64,000 bases of DNA from Marinibaculum pumilum (GTDB lineage Bacteria; Pseudomonadota; Alphaproteobacteria; Ferrovibrionales; Ferrovibrionaceae). The notes beneath the pieces were generated by a model. The model was given only the letters and a program-made list of their open reading frames with translations. It was not told where the DNA came from and searched no databases. Of the stretch, positions 38,696-47,127 are shown one piece after another. Position 1 is the stretch's first letter, and the number at the start of each line of letters is the position of its first letter. The stretch covers positions 124,001 through 188,000 of the forward strand of contig NZ_JBHRTR010000015.1 in NCBI RefSeq assembly GCF_042646425.1, in the 5' to 3' direction. A program made the position numbers and the translations under genes.

Positions 38696-39271
38696 TCAGG
38701 GCACCGGGTCGAAGACGATCCGCTTCTGGGAGACCGGAACGAAGCCGCATTTCTGGTAGAGCGGCAGGGCCCCGGGATGGTCCAGGTCGCAGGTGTTTAG
38801 GATCACCTTCGCCGGGCCGCGGCTCCAGGCGGCGTCGATCGACCATTCCAGGAAGTAGCGCCCCAGCCCGCCGCCCTGGAATTCCGGCACCAGGCCGAAA
38901 TAGGCGATCGCCGTCTGCTCCGGCAGGCGCCGGTAGTCGATCTCCACGAAGCCCGCCGGCACGCCGGCGGACAGCAGCAGGTAGATATGCACCTCCGGGT
39001 GGCGGACGATCTCCGCCAGGGCCGTGTCGCTGAGCCGCTTGCGCTCGATCCAGTACCAGTCCCGGCCGACCGTGTCGTACAGATAGCGGTAGAAGTGCAG
39101 GGGCGGCTGCTCCGCCCGGATGAGGGTCAGCCTGCGGCCCTGCGGCGGGTGCGGCAGCGACCGTGATGGGCGCGCCGCCATTTCCAGGAAGGTGACCGTG
39201 ACGTCGAACAGGCCGTCCGGACGCACCTTCGGCATCCGCAGCCTGTGCGCGCGGTCCGCTGCCCCGGACAT
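38696..39271 (-). CDS. GNAT family N-acetyltransferase
   Basis: A 191-residue acetyltransferase. The acetyl-CoA site is in VPEFQGGGLGRYFLEWSID, and LPLYQKCGFVPVSQKR is the usual C-terminal motif. The substrate is unknown. It is the last gene of a minus-strand run that includes sulfurtransferase, AlaX and cysteine synthase genes, and converges with the carbonic anhydrase gene at a 13-nt gap. Confidence 0.9.
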   Translation of the reverse strand: MSGAADRAHRLRMPKVRPDGLFDVTVTFLEMAARPSRSLPHPPQGRRLTLIRAEQPPLHFYRYLYDTVGRDWYWIERKRLSDTALAEIVRHPEVHIYLLLSAGVPAGFVEIDYRRLPEQTAIAYFGLVPEFQGGGLGRYFLEWSIDAAWSRGPAKVILNTCDLDHPGALPLYQKCGFVPVSQKRIVFDPVP

Positions 39272-39325
39272 CGCCTCAGCGCCGCCCGCGGAGCGGCATC
39301 CGGCGGGCGGCCGCCCCGGTGGCGG

Positions 39326-40225
39326 TCACCTGCCGGTGCCCTCGTCCTTGCCGGAGCCTGTCGCCAGCGGCAGCTCTTCCCGGCTGCCCCATTCCGCCCA
39401 GGAGCCGTCATAGACCGCCACCTGGGCGCGCCGGTTCACCCGCTGCGCGGCCAGCGCGACGATGCAGGCGGAAACGCCGGAGCCGCAGGTGGCGGCGATC
39501 GGCCGGGCCGGATCGACACCCTGGTCGCGGAACAGGTCCGCCAGCCGTTCCGGCGGCAGGAAGCAGCCGGTTTCCGGATCGGTGAAGGTGCTGAAGGGCA
39601 TGTTGACCGCGCCCGGCATATGGCCGGCGCGCAGGCCGGGCCGGGGCTCCGGCTCGGCGCCGGCGAAGCGGGGCGCGGGGCGGGCATCCACTACCTGTTC
39701 CCGGCCACTGGACAGCCCGCGCTGCACCTGCACGAGGTCGCGCAGCAGGGTCTGGTCCATCCGGGCGGAGAAATGCCGCTCCTGAATCAGCGGCGGATGG
39801 TCGTCCACAGGCCGGCCTTCCGCGATCCACTTCTTCAGGCCGCCGTCCAGCACCGCGACATCGTGGTGCCCGAAGAAGCGGAACATGAACCAGACCCGGG
39901 CGGCCGCCAGCCCCCAGCGGTCGTAGACGATGATCCGGTTGCCGTCGCCCAGACCCAGCCGGCGCACCCGTGCGGAAAACTTCTCCGGGCTCGGCATGGT
40001 GTGGGGCAGGCCGGAGTCCAGGTCGGCGATCTCGTCGATGTCGAAATAGACCGCGCCCGGGATATGCTCCGCCTCGTACTCCGCGCGGGCATCGCCAGGC
40101 ATCGTCGGCAGGTACCAGGTCGCGTCGACGACCCGGATGTCCGGGGCATCCAGGTGGTCGGCAAGCCAGTCCGTGGACACCAGGAGCTTCGGATCGGCGG
40201 GCGCGTCGGGGGCGGTTTCGGGCAT
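39326..40225 (-). CDS. sseA: 3-mercaptopyruvate sulfurtransferase (two-domain rhodanese)
   Basis: A 299-residue protein with two rhodanese domains. The C-terminal active loop is CGSGVSA, whose small residues after Cys are the mercaptopyruvate type rather than the thiosulfate type. The first domain lacks a catalytic Cys, as usual. It transfers sulfur from 3-mercaptopyruvate to thiols or cyanide. Its place near cysK fits sulfur metabolism. It ends 54 nt before the GNAT gene on the same strand. Confidence 0.93.
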   Translation of the reverse strand: MPETAPDAPADPKLLVSTDWLADHLDAPDIRVVDATWYLPTMPGDARAEYEAEHIPGAVYFDIDEIADLDSGLPHTMPSPEKFSARVRRLGLGDGNRIIVYDRWGLAAARVWFMFRFFGHHDVAVLDGGLKKWIAEGRPVDDHPPLIQERHFSARMDQTLLRDLVQVQRGLSSGREQVVDARPAPRFAGAEPEPRPGLRAGHMPGAVNMPFSTFTDPETGCFLPPERLADLFRDQGVDPARPIAATCGSGVSACIVALAAQRVNRRAQVAVYDGSWAEWGSREELPLATGSGKDEGTGR

Positions 40226-40279
40226 GTCGGTCTCTGCTTTCCAATGCCGGGCCTGCCGGACGGACCGGCCGCCCGCGGC

Positions 40280-41014
40280 TCACTCGTCTGCGAAGGAGAT
40301 GGTCACGCGCCGGTTCTGGCGTCCCTTGCTCTCCAGCTTGCGGACCTCGATCGGGCCGATCTCGCCCGTCCTCGCGACATGCGTGCCGCCGCAGGCCTGC
40401 AGGTCCAGATGCCGGCCATCCGGGCCACCGGCAACTTCGATCAGGCGCACCCGCCCCGCGCCGCGGGGCGGCTTCACGGCCATGGTCTTGACCAGGTCCG
40501 GATTGCCCTCCAGCTCCGCCTCCTCGATCCAGCGAGCCTGCAGCGGATAGTCGCCCTCGATCAACTCATTGATGCGCGTTGTCAGCTCGGCCTTGTCGGG
40601 CACGTCCGCGCCGGTGGCGTCGAAGTCCAGCCGGCCCTTGCCGTCACTGATCTGGCCGCCGGTCACCGGCAGCGGCAGCACAGCCGACAGCAGGTGCAGG
40701 CAGGAATGCATCCGCATCAGCCGGTGCCGCCGCGGCCAGTCAAGGCGCAGGGTCACATTGCTCCCGGCGGCCGGCAGGGTGGCGTCCCCGGCCGGGATAT
40801 GCAGCACGTCCTCCGGCCCCTCCGGCCCCTTCCGGGTGTCGATGACCGCGACCTCCGTGCCGTCGGCACAGAGCAGGCTGCCGGTGTCGCCGGGCTGGCC
40901 GCCGCCCATCGGGTAGAAGATCGTCCGGTCCAGCCGGATCCCCTCAGGCGTCGCCGCCAGGACGGTAGCGGTGGTTTCGGCCAGGTAGGGGTCGTCGCGG
41001 AACAGCAGGGTCAT
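40280..41014 (-). CDS. alaX: AlaX-type alanyl-tRNA editing protein
   Basis: A 244-residue free-standing editing domain. The zinc motifs HSCLHLLSAV (HxxxH) and CGGTHV (CxxxH) match the AlaRS editing site. It hydrolyses Ser- or Gly-mischarged tRNA-Ala. The ATG at 41014 overlaps the cysK stop in an ATGA, which sets the start; a longer frame upstream lies inside cysK. The cysK-alaX coupling suggests a link to amino acid supply. Confidence 0.93.
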   Translation of the reverse strand: MTLLFRDDPYLAETTATVLAATPEGIRLDRTIFYPMGGGQPGDTGSLLCADGTEVAVIDTRKGPEGPEDVLHIPAGDATLPAAGSNVTLRLDWPRRHRLMRMHSCLHLLSAVLPLPVTGGQISDGKGRLDFDATGADVPDKAELTTRINELIEGDYPLQARWIEEAELEGNPDLVKTMAVKPPRGAGRVRLIEVAGGPDGRHLDLQACGGTHVARTGEIGPIEVRKLESKGRQNRRVTISFADE

Positions 41015-42015
41015 CGCGCCAGCCATTCGGGCACCGGCAGGTCCTTGCTGCGCAGGAAGTCGGGGTTGAACATCTTGCTCTGGTAGCGGGCGCCGCCGTC
41101 GCACAGAACGGTGACAATGGTGTGCCCGGGTCCCATTTCCCGCGCCAGCCGGATCGCACCGGCGATGTTGATTCCGCTGGAGCCGCCGAGCACCAGCCCC
41201 TCCTCTCGGATCAGGTCGAAGCAGATCGGCAGCGCGACATCGTCGGCGATCTGGAAGGCGTGGTCCGGCGTGATCCCTTCCAGGTTGGCGGTGATCCGGC
41301 CCTGGCCGATGCCCTCGGTGATGGAGGAGCCCTCAGATCTCAGTTCGCCGTCGGTGTAGTAGTGGTAGAGCGCCGCGCCCATCGGGTCCGCGATCGCCGT
41401 GCGCACCGCCGGATTCTTCGCCTTCAGCGCCATATGCACGCCTGCAAAGGTGCCGCCGGAGCCGACGGCGCAGGCGAAGCCGTCCACCTTGCCGTCGGTC
41501 TGCTGCCAGATTTCCGGTCCGGTGGTGCGGAAATGGATGTCGCGGTTCGCGGTGTTGTCGAACTGGTTGGCCCAGATCGCGCCGTTCGGTTCGCTGGCGG
41601 CCAGCTCCTCGGCCAGCCGGCCGGAGAATTTCACGTAGTTGTTGGGGTCGCGGTACGGCACGGCCGGGACCAGGCGAAGGTCGGCGCCGCACAGGCGCAG
41701 CATGTCCTTCTTCTCCTGGCTCTGGGTCTCGGGCATCACGATGACGGTGCGGTAGCCCAGGGCATTGCCCACCAGGGCCAGGCCGATGCCGGTATTGCCG
41801 GCGGTGCCCTCCACGATCACGCCGCCGGGTTTCAGCAGGCCCCGGCTTTCGGCGTCGCGGACGATGCCCAGCGCCGCGCGGTCTTTCACGGAGCCGCCCG
41901 GGTTGAGGAACTCCGCCTTGCCCAGGATGGTGCAGCCGGTCTGCTCCGAGGCCCGTCGCAGCTTGATCAGCGGCGTGTTGCCGATGGCGTCGATGAATCC
42001 GTTGCGAATGTCCAT
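41011..42015 (-). CDS. cysK: Cysteine synthase A family enzyme
   Basis: A 334-residue PLP enzyme from the ATG at 42015; a TTG 36 nt upstream is an alternative. The PLP Lys lies in FLNPGGSVKDRAALGI, the phosphate cradle in VEGTAGNTGIGLAL, and the C-terminal GGSSGINIAGA is typical. It condenses O-acetylserine with sulfide to cysteine. Relatives act in other beta-replacement reactions, but the CysK-type residues suggest cysteine synthesis. It shares its 3' end with alaX. Confidence 0.94.
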   Translation of the reverse strand: MDIRNGFIDAIGNTPLIKLRRASEQTGCTILGKAEFLNPGGSVKDRAALGIVRDAESRGLLKPGGVIVEGTAGNTGIGLALVGNALGYRTVIVMPETQSQEKKDMLRLCGADLRLVPAVPYRDPNNYVKFSGRLAEELAASEPNGAIWANQFDNTANRDIHFRTTGPEIWQQTDGKVDGFACAVGSGGTFAGVHMALKAKNPAVRTAIADPMGAALYHYYTDGELRSEGSSITEGIGQGRITANLEGITPDHAFQIADDVALPICFDLIREEGLVLGGSSGINIAGAIRLAREMGPGHTIVTVLCDGGARYQSKMFNPDFLRSKDLPVPEWLAR

Positions 42016-42145
42016 GGGGGCCCATATTGCGCTGTGCCGGGCGGGAGCCAAGCAGTGACTGACCTATAGCGGTGCGGCGCGGGGCGTCAAGAACGGCGCC
42101 ATGCAGCCTCTGCATAGGTGCCTGCTTGCGACCGGCTGCCGCGTT

Positions 42146-42769
42146 CTAGGTCCAGGTCGCGCGCAGGCGCGCGCGCTCCAGCCGCAGCCAGAGCAGGGAG
42201 ATCAGGATCGGGCTGGAATTGGCGCGGCCGTCCAGCAGCATCGCGAAGGCGTCTTCGACCGCCAGGAGGTTCACGCGGATATCCTCGCCCTCCTCGGCCA
42301 CGCCATGAACCTCGCCGCTGCCGCCCTCCAGTGTCGCTTCGGCGCACCAGATCTCCACCCGTTCGCTGCAGCCGCCCGGCGTCGGGTAGTACTCGCAGAT
42401 CTTCTCCGCTCGCGCGCCCAGGATGACGCCTGCTTCCTCCACCGCCTCGCGGCGCGCGGATTCCAGCGCGCTCTCCCCGGGATCGATGAAGCCGGCCACG
42501 GTCTCGTGCAGCCAGGCATGGCCGCCATCGGCGAAGGCGCCGATCCGGAACTGTTCGATCAGCGCCACCCGGTCGCGCACCGGATCGTAGGGCAATACCG
42601 CGACCGCCGGACGCCGCAGAAGCACCTCGCGCTCCAGCGGCGCGGTCAGGCCCCCGTCGAACCGTTCGTGCCTGACCCGCATCCGCGCCAGCTGCATGAA
42701 CCCGTCGAAGACCAGTTCGTTCTCCAGGATGTCGACCTGTTGCGGGTTCCGCCTCGGCTGCCCCGGCAT
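42146..42769 (-). CDS. Nudix hydrolase, ADP-ribose pyrophosphatase type
   Basis: A 207-residue protein with a full Nudix box: GFIDPGESALESARREAVEE followed by AG. The preceding ETVAGFID and the following YYPTPGG are typical of ADP-ribose pyrophosphatases. It cleaves nucleoside diphosphate sugars to limit toxic ADP-ribose. It is divergent from the ChrR-like gene and 130 nt ahead of cysK. Confidence 0.92.
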   Translation of the reverse strand: MPGQPRRNPQQVDILENELVFDGFMQLARMRVRHERFDGGLTAPLEREVLLRRPAVAVLPYDPVRDRVALIEQFRIGAFADGGHAWLHETVAGFIDPGESALESARREAVEEAGVILGARAEKICEYYPTPGGCSERVEIWCAEATLEGGSGEVHGVAEEGEDIRVNLLAVEDAFAMLLDGRANSSPILISLLWLRLERARLRATWT

Positions 42770-42830
42770 GGCGCCTCCTCCGACTGATGGCCCGGTAGGT
42801 CGGGCCGGATTGGATATCGTCTTTCCTGAG

Positions 42831-42860
42831 TGATCCGCCCGCGGGTGGATCGCGTATAGT
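42831..42860 (+). promoter_or_regulatory. Candidate ECF11 (ChrR-linked sigma) promoter of the chrR-like gene
   Basis: TGATCC (42831-42836), an 18-bp spacer and TATAGT (42855-42860). This resembles promoters of the ChrR-linked sigma factor family (RpoE of Rhodobacter sphaeroides), which use a TGATCC -35 box and a TA-rich -10. Two other sites of the same form lie in this island. Autoregulation of the ChrR gene by its sigma factor is the expected pattern. Confidence 0.6.
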
Positions 42861-42944
42861 GGCGCGAATAGGTTCTATCCGATGTCCTGCCCGTCGATGA
42901 ATGGTGTGTGGCGGGACGGCAGACAGTACGGACAAGCTGACGTG

Positions 42945-43616
42945 ATGAAACCCAGTCATCATCCGGTGGAAGAGTTCCTGCTCGACTATGCCCTCGGTCA
43001 TCTGCCCGAGGCATGGGCGCTGGCCGTGGCCACCCATCTGACCTTCTGCCCGGACTGCCGGAATCGGGTCGCCGGCTATGAGCGCATGGCGGGCCAGGCG
43101 GTGGCGGAGGCGGGGCCGGTCCCGATGGGGGAAGGCAGCCTGGCGGCGGTGCTGCAGCGGCTGGATGCGCCGCCGGCAATGGCGGAGTCTCCGCCGGCGG
43201 CCCGCCCTGACGCGCCGCTGTCGATCGACGGCGTGCCGCTGCCGGCCCCGCTGCGCCGCTACCTGGCGGCCGGCGAGGCTGGCAGGTCCTGGCGCCGGGT
43301 GATGTCCGGGCTCGACGAACTGCGCCTGCCGGTTGGCGAAGAGGGGCAGAAGGCGGTTCTGCTGCGGATCCAGCCGGGCAGGGCGATGCCCTGGCATACC
43401 CATCGCGGCGAGGAAATGACCGTCGTGCTGGACGGCGGCTTCGTCGACGCGTCCGGCGAGTTCAGGCGTGGCGATTGCGCGCTTCTCGATTCCCAGGTCG
43501 ACCATCGGCCGGTGGCGATGGAGGACCGCGCCTGCCTGTGCCTGGCGGTGACCGACGCGCCGCTGAAGCTGACCGGTCCCGTGGGCCGCTGGCTGAATCC
43601 CCTGATCCGCTACTGA
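42945..43616 (+). CDS. chrR: ChrR family zinc anti-sigma factor
   Basis: A 223-residue protein from the ATG at 42945; an ATG at 42882 would add 21 residues without conserved features. The N-terminal anti-sigma domain has HHPVEEFLLDYALGHLPE and the zinc motif HLTFCPDC (HxxxCxxC). The C-terminal cupin has HTHRGEE and VDHRP, the second metal site. ChrR holds an ECF sigma factor and releases it on singlet oxygen. The sigma gene, normally just upstream, is absent here. The gene is divergent from the Nudix gene. Confidence 0.88.
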   Translation: MKPSHHPVEEFLLDYALGHLPEAWALAVATHLTFCPDCRNRVAGYERMAGQAVAEAGPVPMGEGSLAAVLQRLDAPPAMAESPPAARPDAPLSIDGVPLPAPLRRYLAAGEAGRSWRRVMSGLDELRLPVGEEGQKAVLLRIQPGRAMPWHTHRGEEMTVVLDGGFVDASGEFRRGDCALLDSQVDHRPVAMEDRACLCLAVTDAPLKLTGPVGRWLNPLIRY

Positions 43617-43644
43617 GCCGGTTCCGGATCCGGTCTTCCGGACC

Positions 43645-43674
43645 AGATCCGATCGCCTGATGCCTGCGTAAACG
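43645..43674 (+). promoter_or_regulatory. Candidate ECF11-like promoter of the SDR-SnoaL pair
   Basis: AGATCC (43645-43650), 18 bp, then TAAACG (43669-43674). It has the same geometry as the sites at 42831 and 50164, with one mismatch in the -35 box. It would start transcription about 80 nt before the SDR gene, with a short 6-bp hairpin (43710-43726) in the leader. Confidence 0.45.
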
Positions 43675-43761
43675 TCTGAAAGGCGGCGCAATGCGGCCCC
43701 GCCGATCCCCCCGCCTTTTCGGCGGGCGGGCATCGCACGGACCTGCGGCACGAGGGCAATA

Positions 43762-44529
43762 GTGAGCGAAACGACCGGCGAAAGTGTCTGGATTACCGGT
43801 GCCGGCTCCGGCATCGGCAGGGCCGTTGCACTGCGCTTCCTGCGCGCCGGCGCGACGGTACTGGCCAGCGGTCGAGATCCAGATCCGCTGCAGACCCTGG
43901 CGGCCGATGCCGGCGTTGCGCCGGAGTCGGTCGCCGTGCATGCGGTGGACGTGACAGACCGGGCGGCGGTCCATCAGGCCGTGGCCGACATGCAGGTGCG
44001 CGCAGGGCCGGTTGATCGTGTGATCCTGAACGCGGGCACCTACCAGCCGGTGGAAGCCGACAGCTTCGACGCCGCCGCCTTTGACCGCCAGTTCGCGGTG
44101 AATGTCGGCGGCGTCGTCAACTGCCTGGAGGCGATCGTTCCGGCGATGCGGGCGCGCGGCGCGGGCCAGATCGCCCTGGTGGGATCGCTTTCCGGATATC
44201 GCGGGCTGCGGCGTGCATCGGCGTACGGCGCCAGCAAGGCTGCGGTGATGCGGATCGCCGAATCGCTGCGCCAGGACCAGGCTGCAGCGGGCATTGACGT
44301 GCGGCTGGTTTCGCCCGGCTTCGTGCGAACGCCGCTGACCGATCGCAACGATTTCGAGATGCCGTTCCTGGTCGAGGCCGAGGATGCCGCGGAGCGGATC
44401 TATCGCGGCCTGGTGCATGGCCGTGGCTTCGAGATCGCCTTCCCGCGCCGCCTCGCATGGCCGGTGCGACTGGCTTCGATGCTGCCCTACGGGCTCTATT
44501 TCTCGATGATGCGGAGGGTGACGGGGTGA
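43762..44529 (+). CDS. Short-chain dehydrogenase/reductase
   Basis: A 255-residue SDR with a GTG start. It has the nucleotide motif ITGAGSGIGRAVAL, the NAG motif (ILNAGTYQP), the catalytic YGASK and a Ser in VGSLSGYRG. It oxidises or reduces an alcohol or carbonyl with NAD(P)(H); the substrate is unknown. Its stop overlaps the next gene's GTG (GTGA), and it sits in a probable lipid-modification and photo-oxidative stress island. Confidence 0.93.
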   Translation: MSETTGESVWITGAGSGIGRAVALRFLRAGATVLASGRDPDPLQTLAADAGVAPESVAVHAVDVTDRAAVHQAVADMQVRAGPVDRVILNAGTYQPVEADSFDAAAFDRQFAVNVGGVVNCLEAIVPAMRARGAGQIALVGSLSGYRGLRRASAYGASKAAVMRIAESLRQDQAAAGIDVRLVSPGFVRTPLTDRNDFEMPFLVEAEDAAERIYRGLVHGRGFEIAFPRRLAWPVRLASMLPYGLYFSMMRRVTG

Positions 44530-44996
44530 CCGGGGATGCAGCGGAACTGCCGGCGTATGTCGCCCGCTATGCGGATTTCTTCGACAGGATGACGGCGGAG
44601 ACGGTGCCCCACCTGGCCGACCTTGTCACGCCGGACGTCCACTTCCGGGATCCGTTCAACGACATTCGCGGCGCCGAAGGGATGCTGCGGGTCATGGCGC
44701 ATATGTACGAGACCTGCGACCTGGCCCGGTTCCGGGTCGTCGATACGATGGCCAGCGACCGGCATGCCTTCCTGACATGGGAGTTCGACTTCCGGCCGAA
44801 GCGTCTGCGCGGTGCGCCCTGGCATGTCGACGGGGTGACCGAACTGCACTTTGCCCCCGACGGACGGGTGACCGCCCACCTGGACTACTGGGATTCCGGC
44901 AGCCAGTTCTACGGGCGGTTGCCGGTCCTGGGCTGGGTGATCCGCAAGCTGCGCGGCCGGCTGCAATACGCGCCGTCGTCGGGCGGCGGGATCTAG
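44526..44996 (+). CDS. SnoaL/NTF2-like protein
   Basis: A 156-residue protein of the nuclear transport factor 2 fold. The start GTG at 44526 overlaps the SDR stop; a longer frame runs back through the SDR gene. FRDPFNDIRGAEGMLRVMAHMYE followed by WEFDF is the typical SnoaL-like pattern. Members include isomerases and hydrolases with small ligands. It is translationally coupled to the SDR, and its stop shares CTAG (44993-44996) with the Cfa-like gene on the other strand. Confidence 0.85.
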   Translation: MTGDAAELPAYVARYADFFDRMTAETVPHLADLVTPDVHFRDPFNDIRGAEGMLRVMAHMYETCDLARFRVVDTMASDRHAFLTWEFDFRPKRLRGAPWHVDGVTELHFAPDGRVTAHLDYWDSGSQFYGRLPVLGWVIRKLRGRLQYAPSSGGGI

Positions 44997-46219
44997 TCCT
45001 TCTGCAGGCGCAGATGGGCGACGTCGATCCGGCCGGAACGGAAGCCGCCCTCGCAATACGCCAGGTAGAATTCCCACATCCGCCGGAAGCCGGGGTCGAA
45101 GCCCTGACGCTCGATCACCGGCCAGGCATCGAGGAAGCGGTGGCGCCACAGCCGCAAAGTCTGGGCATAGTCCGCGCCGAACCGCTCGTCGGCGGTCAGC
45201 CGCAAGCCGGCCCGCGCGGTCTCCCGCTGCAGGGCTGACGGGCAGGGCAGCATGCCGCCTGGGAAGATGTAGCGCTGGATGAAATCCTGTCGGCGGCTGT
45301 AGGCGGGGTAGTGCCGGTCCTCGATCAGGATCGACTGCAGGGCGGCAACGCCACCCGGGACAAGCAGCGCATGCAGACGGCCGAAAAAGACCGGCCAGTA
45401 ATCGGCGCCGACCGCCTCCAGCATCTCGATCGACACGATCCGTTCGTAGCTGCCGGTGACATCGCGATAGTCGCGCAGCGCCACCTCGACCCGGTCGCCG
45501 AGACCCTCCTCCCGCACCCGGGCGGCAGCGTAGTCGGCCTGTGCCGCGCTGATCGTCACGGTGGTGACGCGGGCGCCGAATTCGCGGGCGGCAAAGCAGG
45601 CGAAGCCGCCCCATCCGGTGCCGATCTCCAGGACCCGGTCGCCGGGCTGCAGGCCGGCCATCTCCGCGATGCGGCGATACTTGTTCAGCTGGGCGGTCTG
45701 CAGATCGTCCCGCGGACTGTCGAAGCAGGCCGCGGAATAGGTCATCGTCGGGTCCAGCCACTGCGCGTAGAATTCATTGCCCAGATCATAGTGGAAGGCG
45801 ATGTTCCGCCGGCTGCCGCGCCGGCTGTTGCGGCGCAGCGCCTGCAGCGCCCGGCCGGCCAGGCGCAGCGGCGGCACCGCCTGCAGTGCGGAGCGGGCCA
45901 GATCCTCGTTGCTGACCGCCCACTCCACCAGGGCAGCCAGGTCTGGGCTCTGGAAATCGCCGTCGATATAGGCCGCGCCGACGCCGGTCGCGCCGCCCAG
46001 CAACAGGCGGCGTGCGAACCGCGTCCGTCGGATCGTCAGCTCCGCCTGTGGGCCGGCGCGCTCGCCGCTCACCTGCACTGTCTGGCCCCCGGGCAGGGTC
46101 AGACGGATCGCGCCGCAGCGTACATGGCGTGCCAGGCGCAGCAGCAGCCGGGTCCAGAGGTCCGTGCCGGCATGGTCCTGCGCCTTGCGGCTGGCGGATA
46201 GGTCGATGACTTCGGTCAT
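44993..46219 (-). CDS. Cfa-like fatty acid/lipid methyltransferase
   Basis: A 408-residue SAM enzyme of the cyclopropane fatty acid synthase family, starting at 46219 (MTEVIDL). The SAM motif VLEIGTGWGGFACFAAREFG and RYIFPGGMLPCPSAL are present. The E. coli Cfa active segment HTIG is QSIL here, as in many methyltransferases outside strict cyclopropane formation. It could make cyclopropane or other methylated chains. It is the last of four overlapping minus-strand genes with photolyase, amine oxidase and DUF1365 genes. Confidence 0.9.
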   Translation of the reverse strand: MTEVIDLSASRKAQDHAGTDLWTRLLLRLARHVRCGAIRLTLPGGQTVQVSGERAGPQAELTIRRTRFARRLLLGGATGVGAAYIDGDFQSPDLAALVEWAVSNEDLARSALQAVPPLRLAGRALQALRRNSRRGSRRNIAFHYDLGNEFYAQWLDPTMTYSAACFDSPRDDLQTAQLNKYRRIAEMAGLQPGDRVLEIGTGWGGFACFAAREFGARVTTVTISAAQADYAAARVREEGLGDRVEVALRDYRDVTGSYERIVSIEMLEAVGADYWPVFFGRLHALLVPGGVAALQSILIEDRHYPAYSRRQDFIQRYIFPGGMLPCPSALQRETARAGLRLTADERFGADYAQTLRLWRHRFLDAWPVIERQGFDPGFRRMWEFYLAYCEGGFRSGRIDVAHLRLQKD

Positions 46220-47127
46220 TGCGGGATGTCGGCCTGTGGCGCTTGCGTTGCGGGGACAGGGGCGGGGACAGGGGCGGGGACAGGGGCGGGGGCAGCGGCG
46301 GTGGGCGAACGGAAGCGGGCGCCCTTGCGCCAGAGCTTCAGCGCCTCCCAGTGGATTCCGCCGATCACGCGCAGGGACTGCAACGGATAGGCCAGCAGCA
46401 GGCGAGCCAGGGCAAGGTCGCTGCAAGGCCGCCGGACCGCGGCATGCACCGCGGTCAGCCGGTTGCCCTCCTCATCGTCGAAGCGGATCGACAGGGCGTA
46501 GCGTTCGCCCGGCGGCTGCAGGCGGAAGCGGTAGCGTCCGGCGGTACCGAGGAAGGGGGAGACGAAGAATGCCTTCGGTCGGGTATGGCAATGGGCGCGC
46601 CCGCTGTCCCGGGCCGTCAGCGGCGCGGCATAGACATGCTGGCCGCCAAAGGTGTTCTTCACCTCGTAGAGGATCGCCCCGAGCCTGCCGGCCGCATCGT
46701 GGCAGAAATAGACGCTCAGCGGGTTGAAGACGTAGCCGAACAGGCGCGGAAAGCAGAGGAGCTGTAGACGTGCGGCGAACGCGGACAGGCCGTGCCGGGC
46801 GAGCTCCGCCTCGATCCACGGACGCAGGGGCGTGCCGTCCCGCGGGCCATGGTCGCGATCGTCGAAGGCCAGGGGCGCGAAGCGGTTGTAGCCGAACAGG
46901 CGCAGATCCCGACCGGCCTCCTCCAGCCGGTCGATGTCCAGCAGCAGGGAGAATACCGGCAGGCGGAAGCGATGGCGCTGCGGCCCGTCGCGGCGATGCA
47001 TCACATGCCCGGCGTAAATCGCCAGGGCCGGCGCGCTGTCCTGCTCTGCGTACGTCATCGACATGCGTTCGGGGTCATCCCGCCCAGAGCCGTTCTTCCA
47101 ATGGTGCACCGAACACCTGCCCGCCAT
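46216..47127 (-). CDS. DUF1365 family protein
   Basis: A 303-residue protein of DUF1365. Typical segments are GHVMHRRDGPQRHRFRLPVF and FGYVFNPLSVYFCHD. The C-terminus has a Pro/Ala tail encoded by 12-bp repeats. DUF1365 genes usually accompany Cfa-like and flavin amine oxidase genes, but their biochemistry is unknown. The ATG at 47127 overlaps the upstream stop; internal ATGs at 47064 and 47058 are alternatives. Confidence 0.88.
   Translation of the reverse strand: MAGRCSVHHWKNGSGRDDPERMSMTYAEQDSAPALAIYAGHVMHRRDGPQRHRFRLPVFSLLLDIDRLEEAGRDLRLFGYNRFAPLAFDDRDHGPRDGTPLRPWIEAELARHGLSAFAARLQLLCFPRLFGYVFNPLSVYFCHDAAGRLGAILYEVKNTFGGQHVYAAPLTARDSGRAHCHTRPKAFFVSPFLGTAGRYRFRLQPPGERYALSIRFDDEEGNRLTAVHAAVRRPCSDLALARLLLAYPLQSLRVIGGIHWEALKLWRKGARFRSPTAAAPAPVPAPVPAPVPATQAPQADIPQ
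46252..46287. repeat. Coding 12-bp triplicate in the DUF1365 C-terminus
   Basis: GGGGACAGGGGC is repeated three times (46252-46263, 46264-46275, 46276-46287). On the minus strand it encodes a PAPV repeat tail. Confidence 0.8.

Noticed and set aside
43710..43726. Hairpin as a terminator of the ChrR-like gene
   Set aside because: The stem is only 6 bp with no T tract, and it lies in the leader of the proposed SDR promoter.
46164..46727. A CRISPR-like array suggested by regular repeats near 46250
   Set aside because: The 12-bp units are contiguous with no spacers and encode a PAPV tail on the minus strand.
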